From contig NZ_CP118574.1 of NCBI RefSeq assembly GCF_028898845.1, forward strand, positions 6,745,001-6,809,000: a stretch of 64,000 nucleotides of DNA, written 5' to 3'. Both the position numbers and the translations under genes were made by a program. This document shows positions 38,402 through 46,564 of this stretch, piece after piece. Positions within the stretch are counted from its first letter, which is position 1. Each line of letters begins with the position of its first letter. The notes beneath the pieces are model-generated. The model had not been told where the DNA came from. It searched no databases and saw only the letters and a list, made by a program, of their open reading frames with translations. Origin of the DNA: Streptomyces sp. WZ-12 (GTDB lineage Bacteria; Actinomycetota; Actinomycetes; Streptomycetales; Streptomycetaceae).

Positions 38402-39012
38402 GTCTGCCCGGAGCCGACGAACTGTTCCGCACCACCGGGGGAGTGGGCCTTCAGTCGTCCGCTCCCCGCCGTGCGACTGGCGGGGAGGACGCCCGGGTGC
38501 CCGCACCGGCCGGCGAGTCGGACCCGGCGCCGAACGCTCCCGAGGAGGCCCAGGCGGGCCGCCGGCGGTCCCGGAGCGGCTCGGATGCCGAGGCTCCGGC
38601 GGCCGGTGACGGTGGCTCAGCCGCGGCGCGCTCCGCGTCCGCCGCGGCGCCGGCCGAACACGGCGGCCGCGAGCCGGAGTCGGAGGCCGCCGCGGGGCAC
38701 CGGACGTCGGGCGGGCGGGCGGCCCGCGCCGAACGGGAGGCCGCGGCGACGGCCGGTGCGTCGGGCCGTCGTCGGTCGCGCGGCGCCAACCGCCGTCCCA
38801 GCGGCCGGGAACGGCACGACGAGAAGATCACCGTCTATGTCTCCGCCGAGGAGCTCATGGACCTCGAACACGCCCGCCTGGTGCTGCGCGGCGAGCACGG
38901 CCTGGCGGTCGACCGCGGCCGGATCGTCCGCGAGGCGGTGGCCGTGGTCCTCGCCGACCTGGAGTCGCGCGGGGACGCCAGCATCCTGGTGCGGCGGCTC
39001 CGCGGCCGCTAG
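38386..39012 (+). CDS. Probable ribbon-helix-helix partner of the ParA-like ATPase
   Basis: 208 aa from GTG 38386, with GGAGG about 10 nt ahead; GTG 38398, overlapping the parA stop, is an alternative. Residues 1-145 are disordered, rich in Ala, Arg, Gly, Ser and Glu, after a short motif LPGADELFRTTGG. Residues 147-193 read as a ribbon-helix-helix domain: strand KITVYVSA, helix EELMDLEHARLVLRG, then RGRIVREAVAVVLADLE. I recognise no annotated function. RHH proteins next to ParA ATPases are typical centromere-binding partners of type Ib partition systems, so a DNA-binding/ATPase-stimulating role is a reasonable inference. The gene overlaps parA and precedes scpA by 246 bp. Confidence 0.8.
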   Translation: MSRRVSLPGADELFRTTGGVGLQSSAPRRATGGEDARVPAPAGESDPAPNAPEEAQAGRRRSRSGSDAEAPAAGDGGSAAARSASAAAPAEHGGREPESEAAAGHRTSGGRAARAEREAAATAGASGRRRSRGANRRPSGRERHDEKITVYVSAEELMDLEHARLVLRGEHGLAVDRGRIVREAVAVVLADLESRGDASILVRRLRGR

Positions 39013-39014
39013 GG

Positions 39015-39058
39015 CGCTTCTGACAGACCTCCGCGGCGTCGGAGGTCCGTCAGAAGCG
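39015..39058 (+). terminator. Hairpin after the RHH-type gene
   Basis: Interrupted inverted repeat: 10-bp outer stem (39015-39024 with 39049-39058, cgcttctgac) and 7-bp inner stem (39027-39033 with 39040-39046), with a 2x2 internal loop. No strong T-run, so it may be an attenuator between the parA pair and scpAB rather than a full stop. Confidence 0.6.
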
Positions 39059-39258
39059 TTCTAGGGCCTGTCCGGTGGGCCATGGCTGGGACCTGACCCG
39101 GCAGACGGGCCCCAGCGCCCCGGAGTGGTTCCGGATCCGTCCGACACGCCCTGGAGGCCGGTCGTCGGGGCGCGGCGGGATAGCCTGCCGTTCCGGCGGG
39201 GTGTCCCGCCCGTGACCAGCCCGCCGCTTCGCGCGGGACCGCAGCACCCTGGACCGCC

Positions 39259-40455
39259 ATGCCGACGACCGACGACGATCCCGCCGCCCCGCGCCGCACC
39301 CGCCGCGCCCTCGGACCGGGGCCGGGCACCCTTCAGGAGGCGGCGCCCGAGGCCCCCGCGGAAGCGCGAGCGGACGTGCGGGGGGACGGGGAGGCGGCCG
39401 CGCCGGCAGAGACCGCCGAGGCGGCCGTGCACGGGGGCGTGGGCGGCCCGGGGGAGGTTTTCGGGAGCGGGGGCCCGGGTGCGGCGGCGGAGGCGCTCAC
39501 GGGCGGCCAGGACGGCCCGGAAGGTCGGGACGGACCGGACAGCCCGGACGGCAAGGGCGGCCAGGACGGCCGGTTCACGCTGCGGTTGGACAACTTCGAG
39601 GGGCCCTTCGACCTCCTGCTCCAGTTGATCTCCCGGCACAAGTTGGACGTCACCGAGGTCGCGCTGTCCAAGGTGACCGACGAGTTCATGGCGCACATCC
39701 GGGCCATGGGGCCGGACTGGGACCTCGACCAGACCACCGAGTTCCTGGTCGTCGCGGCCACCCTGCTCGACCTGAAGGCGGCCCGGCTGCTGCCCGCCGC
39801 CGAAGTGGAGGACGAGGCCGACCTCGCCCTCCTGGAGGCCCGGGACCTGCTGTTCGCCAGGTTGCTGCAGTACCGCGCCTACAAACAGATCGCGGACATC
39901 TTCAGTGGACGGCTGGCCGAGGAGGCGCACTGCCATCCCCGTACCGTCGGGTTGGAGCCGCACCACGCGGAGCTGCTGCCCGAGGTCGTGATCAGTATCG
40001 GGGCGGAGGGGTTCGCCCGGCTCGCGGTCAAGGCGATGCAGCCCAAGGCCAAACCGCAGGTCTACGTCGACCACATCCACGCGCCCCTGGTCAGCGTCCG
40101 GGAGCAGGCCGAGGTGGTGATGGCGCAGTTGCGCGCGCTGGGCGAGGCCGGCTTCCAGGAGCTGATCGCCGACGCCCCGGACACCCTCACCGTCGTCGCG
40201 CGCTTTTTGGCCCTGTTGGAGCTCTACCGGGAGCGGGCGGTCGCCTTGGAGCAGGAGGAGGCGCTGGGGGCGTTGACGGTCCGCTGGACGGGCGAGGAGG
40301 GGGCGTCCCCTCGGGTCACCGACGAGTTCGACCGGCAACCGGACGGGCTGACCGATGGGGCCGGCGAGGCCGCCGCGGGCGGCGAGGACGCGGACGGCGA
40401 CGCGGACCCGGTGGGCCGCGCGCAGAGCGAAGAGCAGCGGGAGGAGCCGGCGTGA
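39259..40455 (+). CDS. scpA: Segregation and condensation protein A (kleisin)
   Basis: 398-aa ScpA, the kleisin of the SMC-ScpAB condensin. The conserved domain starts near residue 105 (FTLRLDNFEGPFDLLLQLIS), continues with HKLDVTEVALSKVTDEFMAH and ends with YRERAVALEQEEALGALTVR. The first ~105 residues are acidic low-complexity sequence, longer than in most bacteria. ATG 39259 is the only annotated-looking start, but no strong ribosome site is seen. The stop overlaps the scpB start (GTGA), so ScpA and ScpB are translationally coupled. Confidence 0.93.
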   Translation: MPTTDDDPAAPRRTRRALGPGPGTLQEAAPEAPAEARADVRGDGEAAAPAETAEAAVHGGVGGPGEVFGSGGPGAAAEALTGGQDGPEGRDGPDSPDGKGGQDGRFTLRLDNFEGPFDLLLQLISRHKLDVTEVALSKVTDEFMAHIRAMGPDWDLDQTTEFLVVAATLLDLKAARLLPAAEVEDEADLALLEARDLLFARLLQYRAYKQIADIFSGRLAEEAHCHPRTVGLEPHHAELLPEVVISIGAEGFARLAVKAMQPKAKPQVYVDHIHAPLVSVREQAEVVMAQLRALGEAGFQELIADAPDTLTVVARFLALLELYRERAVALEQEEALGALTVRWTGEEGASPRVTDEFDRQPDGLTDGAGEAAAGGEDADGDADPVGRAQSEEQREEPA

Positions 40456-41135
40456 GCGGCGCGGCGTACGACATCACCGAGCAGGAGTCGGGCGACGGGC
40501 GGTCGGGGCCGGAGCGGCCGGCCGGCGCGCTGGGCGTGGCCGACCTGGAGCTGAAGCCCGCGCTGGAGGCCGTCCTCATGGTCGTCGACGAGCCGGCGAC
40601 CGAGGAGCACCTGGCGCGGGTCCTCCAGCGGTCCCGCCGGGCCGTCGCGCTGGCGCTGCGCGAGTTGTCCGACGACTACACCCGCCAGGGCCGCGGCTTC
40701 GACCTGCGGCTGGTGGCCGGCGGCTGGCGGTTCTACTCCAGGGCGGCCTACGCGGACGCCGTGGAGAGCTTCGTGCTGGACGGCCAGCAGGCCCGGCTCA
40801 CCCAGGCCGCATTGGAGACTCTGGCCGTGGTCGCGTACCGTCAGCCGGTCAGCCGTTCCCGTGTCTCGGCCGTCCGCGGGGTCAACTGCGACGGTGTGAT
40901 GCGCACGCTCCTCCAGCGCGGCCTGGTGGAGGAGGCGGGGACGGAACCTGAAACAGGTGCGATCCTGTACAGGACGACGAATTACTTTCTGGAGCGGATG
41001 GGCCTGCGCGGCCTGGACGAGCTCCCTGAGCTCGCACCGTTCCTCCCGGAGGCGGACGCGGTCGAGGGCGACTCCCCGGAAGGTATCCCGTCGTTCGACG
41101 TAGACGACAGCGGCGACTCTCAGACGGATCATTGA
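40452..41135 (+). CDS. scpB: Segregation and condensation protein B
   Basis: 227-aa ScpB, which binds ScpA and regulates SMC loading. Two winged-helix domains are visible: LKPALEAVLMVVDEPATEEH and ALETLAVVAYRQPVSRSRVS, then VMRTLLQRGLVEE and LFYRTTNYFLERMGL-like TILYRTTNYFLERMG. GTG 40452 overlaps the scpA stop and has ggaggag upstream. The stop TGA overlaps the ATG of the pseudouridine synthase gene (TGATG), which extends the coupled unit. Confidence 0.93.
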   Translation: MSGAAYDITEQESGDGRSGPERPAGALGVADLELKPALEAVLMVVDEPATEEHLARVLQRSRRAVALALRELSDDYTRQGRGFDLRLVAGGWRFYSRAAYADAVESFVLDGQQARLTQAALETLAVVAYRQPVSRSRVSAVRGVNCDGVMRTLLQRGLVEEAGTEPETGAILYRTTNYFLERMGLRGLDELPELAPFLPEADAVEGDSPEGIPSFDVDDSGDSQTDH

Positions 41136-42244
41136 TGCGAAGCAGCGGCAGGAACAGCAGGGGCAGCAGCGGCGGCGGCAGGGGCAACTACCGCGGCGCC
41201 GGCAACAATCGGGACGAGAAGCAGCAGCGCGCTGGCCGTCCCCGTCCCGAGGAGCGCCGCTACGACGTGGGCGGTTCCGGGGGCGGCGACGAGCGCCGGG
41301 GCAAGACCGGTGCCCGGGGCGCGGGGGCTCGCGGCGGTGCCAAGGGTGGTCCCCGTACGGGTGGCGCGTCCCAGGGCGGGCGCCCGGGTGGCCAGGGTGG
41401 TCAGCAGCGCGGCCGGGGCCAGTCGCCGGCGCGGTCCCGCGAGTACGACGCCAAGATCGAGGAGCGCAACCGCGCCCGCTACGACAAGCCGCAGGTCAAG
41501 ACCCCCAAGACCTTCGGCGAGCAGGAGGGCGAGCGGCTCCAGAAGGTGCTGGCCAGGGCCGGTATGGGCTCCCGGCGTGCCTGCGAGGAGCTGATCGACC
41601 AGGCGCGGGTCGAGGTCAACGGCAAGGTCGTCATGGAGCAGGGCGTCCGGGTCGATCCGGAGAAGGACGAGATCAAGGTGGACGGCCTCACGGTCGCCAC
41701 CCAGTCGTACCTCTTCTTCGCGCTGAACAAGCCCGCCGGTGTGGTCTCCACGATGGAGGACCCCGACGGGCGCCAGTGCCTGGGTGACTACGTGACCAAC
41801 CGGGAGACCCGGCTGTTCCACGTCGGCCGGCTGGACACCGAGACCGAGGGCATCATCCTGCTCACCAACCACGGCGAGCTGGCTCACCGCCTGACGCACC
41901 CGCGGTACGGCGTCACCAAGACCTACCTGGCGGCCATCCAGGGCCCGCTCCCGCGTGACCTGGGCAAGCGGCTCAAGGACGGCATCCCGCTGGAGGACGG
42001 CTACGCCCGCGCCGACCACTTCCGGGTCGTGGAGAACACCGGTAAGAACTACCTCGTCGAGGTCAGCCTCCACGAGGGCCGCAAGCACATCGTGCGCCGG
42101 ATGCTCGCGGAGGCCGGCTTCCCGGTGGAGAAGCTGGTCCGCACGCACTTCGGTCCGATCGCGCTGGGCGACCAGAAGTCGGGCTGGCTGCGCCGGATGA
42201 CCAACACCGAGGTCGGGATGCTGATGCGGGAGGTCGACCTCTAG
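41135..42244 (+). CDS. RluB/RsuA-type rRNA pseudouridine synthase
   Basis: 369-aa pseudouridine synthase. The first ~125 residues are Gly/Arg/Ser-rich and basic (RGSSGGGRGN, RGAGARGG), probably a flexible RNA-contacting tail. The S4 domain (GERLQKVLARAGMGSRRACE) starts near residue 130 and the catalytic domain has FHVGRLDTETEGIILLTN with the conserved Asp in GRLDTETEG, then HPRYGVTKTYLA and EGRKHIVRRML. ATG 41135 shares its A with the scpB stop. By family it modifies 23S rRNA (2605 region) or related sites. scpB-rluB linkage is common. Confidence 0.92.
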   Translation: MRSSGRNSRGSSGGGRGNYRGAGNNRDEKQQRAGRPRPEERRYDVGGSGGGDERRGKTGARGAGARGGAKGGPRTGGASQGGRPGGQGGQQRGRGQSPARSREYDAKIEERNRARYDKPQVKTPKTFGEQEGERLQKVLARAGMGSRRACEELIDQARVEVNGKVVMEQGVRVDPEKDEIKVDGLTVATQSYLFFALNKPAGVVSTMEDPDGRQCLGDYVTNRETRLFHVGRLDTETEGIILLTNHGELAHRLTHPRYGVTKTYLAAIQGPLPRDLGKRLKDGIPLEDGYARADHFRVVENTGKNYLVEVSLHEGRKHIVRRMLAEAGFPVEKLVRTHFGPIALGDQKSGWLRRMTNTEVGMLMREVDL

Positions 42245-42270
42245 CCGATACGGCTTGCGGTCGCCGCCCA

Positions 42271-42312
42271 CCACCCCTTAACGTCACCATGACGATTAAG
42301 GGGTGGTTTTCT
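42271..42312 (+). terminator. Intrinsic terminator of the scpAB-rluB unit
   Basis: Stem 42271-42281 (ccaccccttaa) with 42296-42306, inner cgtc/gacg pairing, followed by ttttct. It ends 2-3 nt before the first ATG of the next gene (42314). Confidence 0.9.
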
Positions 42313-42313
42313 C

Positions 42314-43336
42314 ATGGGGGCTTCCATGGCGGCATCGTCCGCGGCGACCGGTTCACTTCTCGGGCTGGCGCTCGGGGACGCGCTCGGCTTCCCGACCGAG
42401 TTCAAGGACGTACCGGCGATCGCCGCCGCGTACGGGCCGTGGCGGGAGCTGGGGCTGCCCACGCCGGCCCTGGTCACCGACGACACGCAGATGACGCTGG
42501 CGCTGGGGCGGGGGCTGCGCACGGCCCTGGAGCGCGGCGCGCTGACCGCCGGCACCCTGGAGGCGCCGGTCCGCCAGGAGTACGTGACCTGGTGGCGCTC
42601 GCCGGAGAACAACCGGGCACCGGGCGGGACTTGCCTGCGCGCCTGTGCACTGCTCGCCGACCCGCGCCTGCCCTGGGTCGACGCCAGCCAGATCGGCTCC
42701 AAGGGGTGCGGCGCCAACATGCGGGTGGCGCCCCTGGGGTTGGTGCCGGGGCGGACCGCGCAGCAGCGGTCCGGCGCGGCCCAGTTCCAGTCCGCGCTGA
42801 CCCACGGGCACCCCACCGCGCTCGCCGCCAGCGACCTCACCGCGTACGCGGTCCGCGTCCTCGTCGACGGCGCGCGCCCCGCCGAACTGCCGGGCCTGCT
42901 AAGGGCGTACGCGCACGCCCAGCGCACCCTCTACCGCGAGGACTGGCTCGGTGACCTGTGGCGGCGCTCCCAGGCCCCCTCCCCGACGGCCTTCGCGGCC
43001 CGCGGCTGGGACGACTGCCTGGCCGTCCTGGACCGGCTGGACGCCGCGCTGGCCGCCCCGGACCGGGAGGCCGACCCGTGCCTGGCCACCGGTGCCGGCT
43101 GGATCGCCGAGGAGGCGCTGGCCACCGGCCTGCTGTGCTACCTGCTCTTCCCCGACGAGCCGAGCACCGCGCTGCGCCGTGCCGCCTGCACCTCCGGCGA
43201 CTCCGACTCGATCGCCTGCCTCACCGGCGCCTTCGCGGGCGCCCGGCTCGGCGCCGACGCCTGGCCCCGCGACTGGACCGACCGCATCGAGTACCGCGGG
43301 GAACTCCTGGCCCTCGGGGCGGCTTGGGACGCCTGA
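42314..43336 (+). CDS. ADP-ribosylglycohydrolase family protein
   Basis: 340-aa DraG/ARH-type hydrolase. Metal-binding motifs: LLGLALGDALGFPTEF, VTDDTQMTLALGRGL (TDDT) and CTSGDSDSIACLTGAFAGA. The family removes ADP-ribose from proteins or small molecules using Mg2+. ATG 42314 lies right behind the upstream terminator; ATG 42326, with a GGGGG site inside the preceding codons, would give MAASSAATGS and is an equally good start. It stands alone; the next genes start after 150 bp. Confidence 0.88.
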   Translation: MGASMAASSAATGSLLGLALGDALGFPTEFKDVPAIAAAYGPWRELGLPTPALVTDDTQMTLALGRGLRTALERGALTAGTLEAPVRQEYVTWWRSPENNRAPGGTCLRACALLADPRLPWVDASQIGSKGCGANMRVAPLGLVPGRTAQQRSGAAQFQSALTHGHPTALAASDLTAYAVRVLVDGARPAELPGLLRAYAHAQRTLYREDWLGDLWRRSQAPSPTAFAARGWDDCLAVLDRLDAALAAPDREADPCLATGAGWIAEEALATGLLCYLLFPDEPSTALRRAACTSGDSDSIACLTGAFAGARLGADAWPRDWTDRIEYRGELLALGAAWDA

Positions 43337-43486
43337 GCGGTGCGGCTCCGTCCGCCGCGGCGGACGGAGCCGGTGCCGGACGTCGGATGCCCGGAGCTCC
43401 GGGCACGGTTGTCAGTGGCGCTGGTTACGCTGATCAGTGCGTACGCGGACGTGTGCGCGGATGCACGACGCAGGGGAGCTGAGGAC

Positions 43487-43849
43487 GTGGCGGTACGGGC
43501 CGTGCGCGGGGCCGTCCAGCTGGAGCGGGACGACGCGGAGCACATGCGGGAGCGGGTCGGCGAGCTGCTCACCGCGATATTGGAGCGCAACGGGCTGGTG
43601 CCGGACGACCTGATCAGCGTGTGGTTCACCGCCACCCCCGATCTGCACAGCGACTTCCCGGCCGCCGCCGCCCGGGCCCTGGGGATCACGGACGTCCCGC
43701 TGATCTGCGCCCAGGAGTTGACGGTGGCCGGCGCCATGGAGCGGGTGGTGCGGGTGCTGGCGCACGTCGAGACCGGGCTGGCCAAGGCCGACCTCGCCCA
43801 TGTCTACCTCGGCGCGGCCGCGGCCCTGAGGAAGGACATCGCCCAGTGA
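43487..43849 (+). CDS. aroH: Chorismate mutase, AroH class
   Basis: 120-aa AroH-type (trimeric alpha/beta-barrel) chorismate mutase, chorismate to prephenate. VRAVRGAVQLERDDAEHMRE is the usual N-terminus with active-site Arg7/Glu-rich region; LISVWFTATPDLHSDFPAAA and PLICAQELTVAGAMERVVRV follow, and the C-terminus LAHVYLGAAAALRKD carries the Tyr/Arg contacts. GTG 43487 is set by GGGGAG 8 nt upstream and the family length of ~120; an open frame upstream adds no support. The stop overlaps the prephenate dehydrogenase start (GTGA). Confidence 0.94.
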   Translation: MAVRAVRGAVQLERDDAEHMRERVGELLTAILERNGLVPDDLISVWFTATPDLHSDFPAAAARALGITDVPLICAQELTVAGAMERVVRVLAHVETGLAKADLAHVYLGAAAALRKDIAQ

Positions 43850-44931
43850 GAACCGCACTCGTCATCGGAACGGGCCTGATCGGCACCTCGGTCGCCCTCG
43901 CGCTCAGCGCCCGCGGCGTCCAGGTCCACCTGGAGGACCACGACCACGCCCAGGCCCTGACGGCCGCCGCGCTCGGCGCCGGCACCGCCGAGCCGCCCCC
44001 GGGCCCGGTCGACCTGGTCGTCGTGGCGGTGCCGCCGGCGCACGTCGCGGAGGGGCTCGCCGCGGCGATCCGGCGCGGCGCGGCCCGGGCGTACATCGAC
44101 GTCGCCAGCGTCAAGGGCGGCCCGCGCCGCGAGCTGGAGGCCCTCGGCTGCGACCTGTCCGGCTACCTCGGCACGCACCCGATGGCCGGCAAGGAGCGCT
44201 CCGGCCCACTGGCCGCGACGGCCGACCTCTTCGAGGGCCGCCCCTGGGTGCTCACCCCGTCGCCCGGCGGCGACACCGAGGTGCTCAACCTCGCCCTGGA
44301 GCTGGTCGCGCTCTGCCGGGCCGTCCCGGTGGTGATGGACGCCGACGCCCACGACCGCGCCGTCGCCCTGGTGTCGCACACCCCGCAGTTGGTCTCCAGC
44401 CTCGTCGCGGCCCGGCTGAAGGGCGCCGACGAGACCGCCGTCCGCCTCTGCGGCCAGGGCATCCGCGATGTGACGCGGATCGCCGCCTCCGACCCGGCCA
44501 TGTGGATCGACATCCTCTCCGCCAACCCCGGCCCGGTCGCCGACGTCCTCACCGCGGTCGCCGCCGATCTGGACGCCACGGTCCAGTCGCTGCGCGCCCT
44601 GGAGTCCGCCGACGACGTGCAGCGCGGCACCGGCGCCGGCGGCATCGAGGACGTCCTCCGCCGCGGCAACGCCGGCCGCGAGCGGGTCCCCGGCAAGCAC
44701 GGCGCCGCCCCGGCCGCCTACGAGGTCGTCGCCGTCTACATCGGCGACCAGCCCGGCGAGCTGGCCCGGATCTTCGCCGACGCCGGCCGCGTCGGGGTCA
44801 ACATCGAGGACGTCCGCATCGAGCACGCCACCGGTCAGCAGGCCGGCTTCATCCAGCTCATGGTCGAGCCGCAGGCCGTCCCGGTGCTGACCGCGGAGCT
44901 GCGGGAGCGGGGGTGGTCGATCCGTCAGTGA
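43846..44931 (+). CDS. tyrA: Prephenate dehydrogenase with C-terminal ACT domain
   Basis: 361-aa TyrA-type enzyme, prephenate to 4-hydroxyphenylpyruvate with NAD. The N-terminal Rossmann motif is VIGTGLIGTSVALALSARG; YLGTHPMAGKERSGP and VSHTPQLVSSLVAARL carry substrate and catalytic His residues. Residues ~285-361 form an ACT domain (VVAVYIGDQPGELARIFADA), the usual site of tyrosine feedback. GTG 43846 overlaps the aroH stop, giving a two-gene tyrosine branch module. Confidence 0.93.
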   Translation: MRTALVIGTGLIGTSVALALSARGVQVHLEDHDHAQALTAAALGAGTAEPPPGPVDLVVVAVPPAHVAEGLAAAIRRGAARAYIDVASVKGGPRRELEALGCDLSGYLGTHPMAGKERSGPLAATADLFEGRPWVLTPSPGGDTEVLNLALELVALCRAVPVVMDADAHDRAVALVSHTPQLVSSLVAARLKGADETAVRLCGQGIRDVTRIAASDPAMWIDILSANPGPVADVLTAVAADLDATVQSLRALESADDVQRGTGAGGIEDVLRRGNAGRERVPGKHGAAPAAYEVVAVYIGDQPGELARIFADAGRVGVNIEDVRIEHATGQQAGFIQLMVEPQAVPVLTAELRERGWSIRQ

Positions 44932-45109
44932 CACCGTGGACGGCGCGCTGTGGCCGAGACAGTAACCTTGTCCGAGGCCCTAGGTCCCGTTGCCGAACTC
45001 CCACCCGCCGGTCGTAGCCGGTCCGCCCCGTGTGCGGACGGCGGGAGCGCGACGACGAGACCCGGCGCCCTGGACCACGCCCCGTGTATCAAGAAAGGTG
45101 TTCGTCACC

Positions 45110-45841
45110 GTGGAAACCGCCGATCGGACCGCCCAGGCTGCAGTGATTGTCGCCATCGACGGCCCCGCAGGCACGGGCAAGTCCAGCACGTCCAAGGCCG
45201 TCGCCGGAAAGCTGGGCCTGGGTTACCTCGACACCGGCGCGCAGTACCGCGCGATCACCTGGTGGATGCTGACCAACGGCATCGACGTCAACGACCCGGT
45301 CGCGGTGGCCGACGCCTGCGCCAAGCCCGTGATCGTCTCCGGCACGGACCCGGCGGCGCCGACCATCACCGTCGACGGCACGGACGCCGCCGGCCCGATC
45401 CGCAGCGCGGAGGTCACCGCCGCGGTCAGCGCGGTCAGCGCGGTCCCCGAGGTGCGCACCGCGATCACCGAGCTCCAGCGCTCCATCGCCGGCGGGGCGC
45501 CGCACGGCATCGTCGTCGAGGGCCGGGACATCGGCATAACGGTCCTGCCCGACGCCGACCTCAAGATCTTCCTCACCGCCTCCCCGGAGGCGCGGGCGGC
45601 CCGTCGCAACGGCGAGATCAAGGCCCAGGGCCCGCAGCTCGCGTCCGACCTGGCCGCCACCCGTGAGGCGCTGATCAAGCGGGACGCCGCGGACTCCTCC
45701 CGCAAGACCTCGCCGCTGGCCAAGGCCGACGACGCCGTCGAGGTCGACACCACCGACCTGACGCTGGATCAGGTCATCGAATGCGTGGTCACCCTCATCG
45801 AGGGCGTCCGCGCCGAGAAGGCGGGGCGAGACATCCGGTGA
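45110..45841 (+). CDS. cmk: Cytidylate kinase
   Basis: 243-aa (d)CMP kinase. P-loop IDGPAGTGKSSTSKAVAGKL, then LDTGAQYRAITWWMLTNGID, the lid and NMP-binding region HGIVVEGRDIGITVLPDADL, and FLTASPEARAARR. GTG 45110 is used, with aaagg 11 nt upstream; GTG 45098 is possible. The stop overlaps the acyltransferase start (GTGA). The nearby pyrG makes CTP, so two pyrimidine nucleotide steps lie in the window, though 13 kb apart. Confidence 0.94.
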   Translation: METADRTAQAAVIVAIDGPAGTGKSSTSKAVAGKLGLGYLDTGAQYRAITWWMLTNGIDVNDPVAVADACAKPVIVSGTDPAAPTITVDGTDAAGPIRSAEVTAAVSAVSAVPEVRTAITELQRSIAGGAPHGIVVEGRDIGITVLPDADLKIFLTASPEARAARRNGEIKAQGPQLASDLAATREALIKRDAADSSRKTSPLAKADDAVEVDTTDLTLDQVIECVVTLIEGVRAEKAGRDIR

Positions 45842-46494
45842 CCGACGGCGGCAAGACGCCGAGCCCCCGCGGGGCCGCGATCGGCCGGCGGATCGGCATC
45901 GGGCTGATGTACGGCCTGTGGAAGCCGCGGGTGCTGGGCGCCTGGCGGGTGCCGGCCAGCGGCCCGGTGATCCTCGCCGTCAACCACTCCCACGGCGTCG
46001 ACGGCCCGATGGTGATGGGCACCGCGCCGCGACCGGTGCACTTCCTGATCAAGAAGGAAGCCTTCGTGGGCCCGTTGGACCCGTTCCTGCGGGGCATCGG
46101 GCAGTTGAAGGTCGATCGCCAGAGCGCCGACCGCAAGGCGATCACCGATGCGCTCGGGGTGCTGGCCGCCGGCGGCGTGCTGGGCATCTTCCCCGAAGGC
46201 ACCCGCGGCGAGGGCGACTTCGCGTCGCTGCGCGCCGGGCTCGCGTACTTCGCGGTGCGCTCCGGCGCCCCCGTCGTCCCGGTGGCGGTGCTCGGCAGCA
46301 CCGACCGCCCCAGCCGGCTCACCCCGGCCGTGCCGCGGCTGCGCGGCCGCGTCGACGTCGTCTTCGGCGACGCCTTCGACGCGGGTGACGGCAGCGGGCG
46401 GCGCACCCGTAAGGCGCTGGACGAGGCGACCGTACGGATCCAGGAGCGGCTGACCGCCCACCTGGCACAGGCCCGGCGCCTTACCGGGCGCTGA
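45838..46494 (+). CDS. plsC: 1-acylglycerol-3-phosphate acyltransferase (PlsC-like)
   Basis: 218-aa PlsC/LPAAT family acyltransferase. The HX4D motif is [12 protein letters not shown], acceptor-site [17 protein letters not shown] and [10 protein letters not shown] follow. It acts at the membrane in phosphatidic acid synthesis or a related acylation. GTG 45838 overlaps the cmk stop. The N-terminal [12 protein letters not shown] is hydrophobic and may be membrane-associated. cmk-plsC-der linkage is typical of actinobacteria. Confidence 0.9.
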   Translation: MTDGGKTPSPRGAAIGRRIGIGLMYGLWKPRVLGAWRVPASGPVILAVNHSHGVDGPMVMGTAPRPVHFLIKKEAFVGPLDPFLRGIGQLKVDRQSADRKAITDALGVLAAGGVLGIFPEGTRGEGDFASLRAGLAYFAVRSGAPVVPVAVLGSTDRPSRLTPAVPRLRGRVDVVFGDAFDAGDGSGRRTRKALDEATVRIQERLTAHLAQARRLTGR

Positions 46495-46564
46495 CCCACA
46501 CTTGAGCAGTGGGCCCTTTCGCGAGCGGCCCACCGACCACATGGATGAACGAGGAACGGACTTC

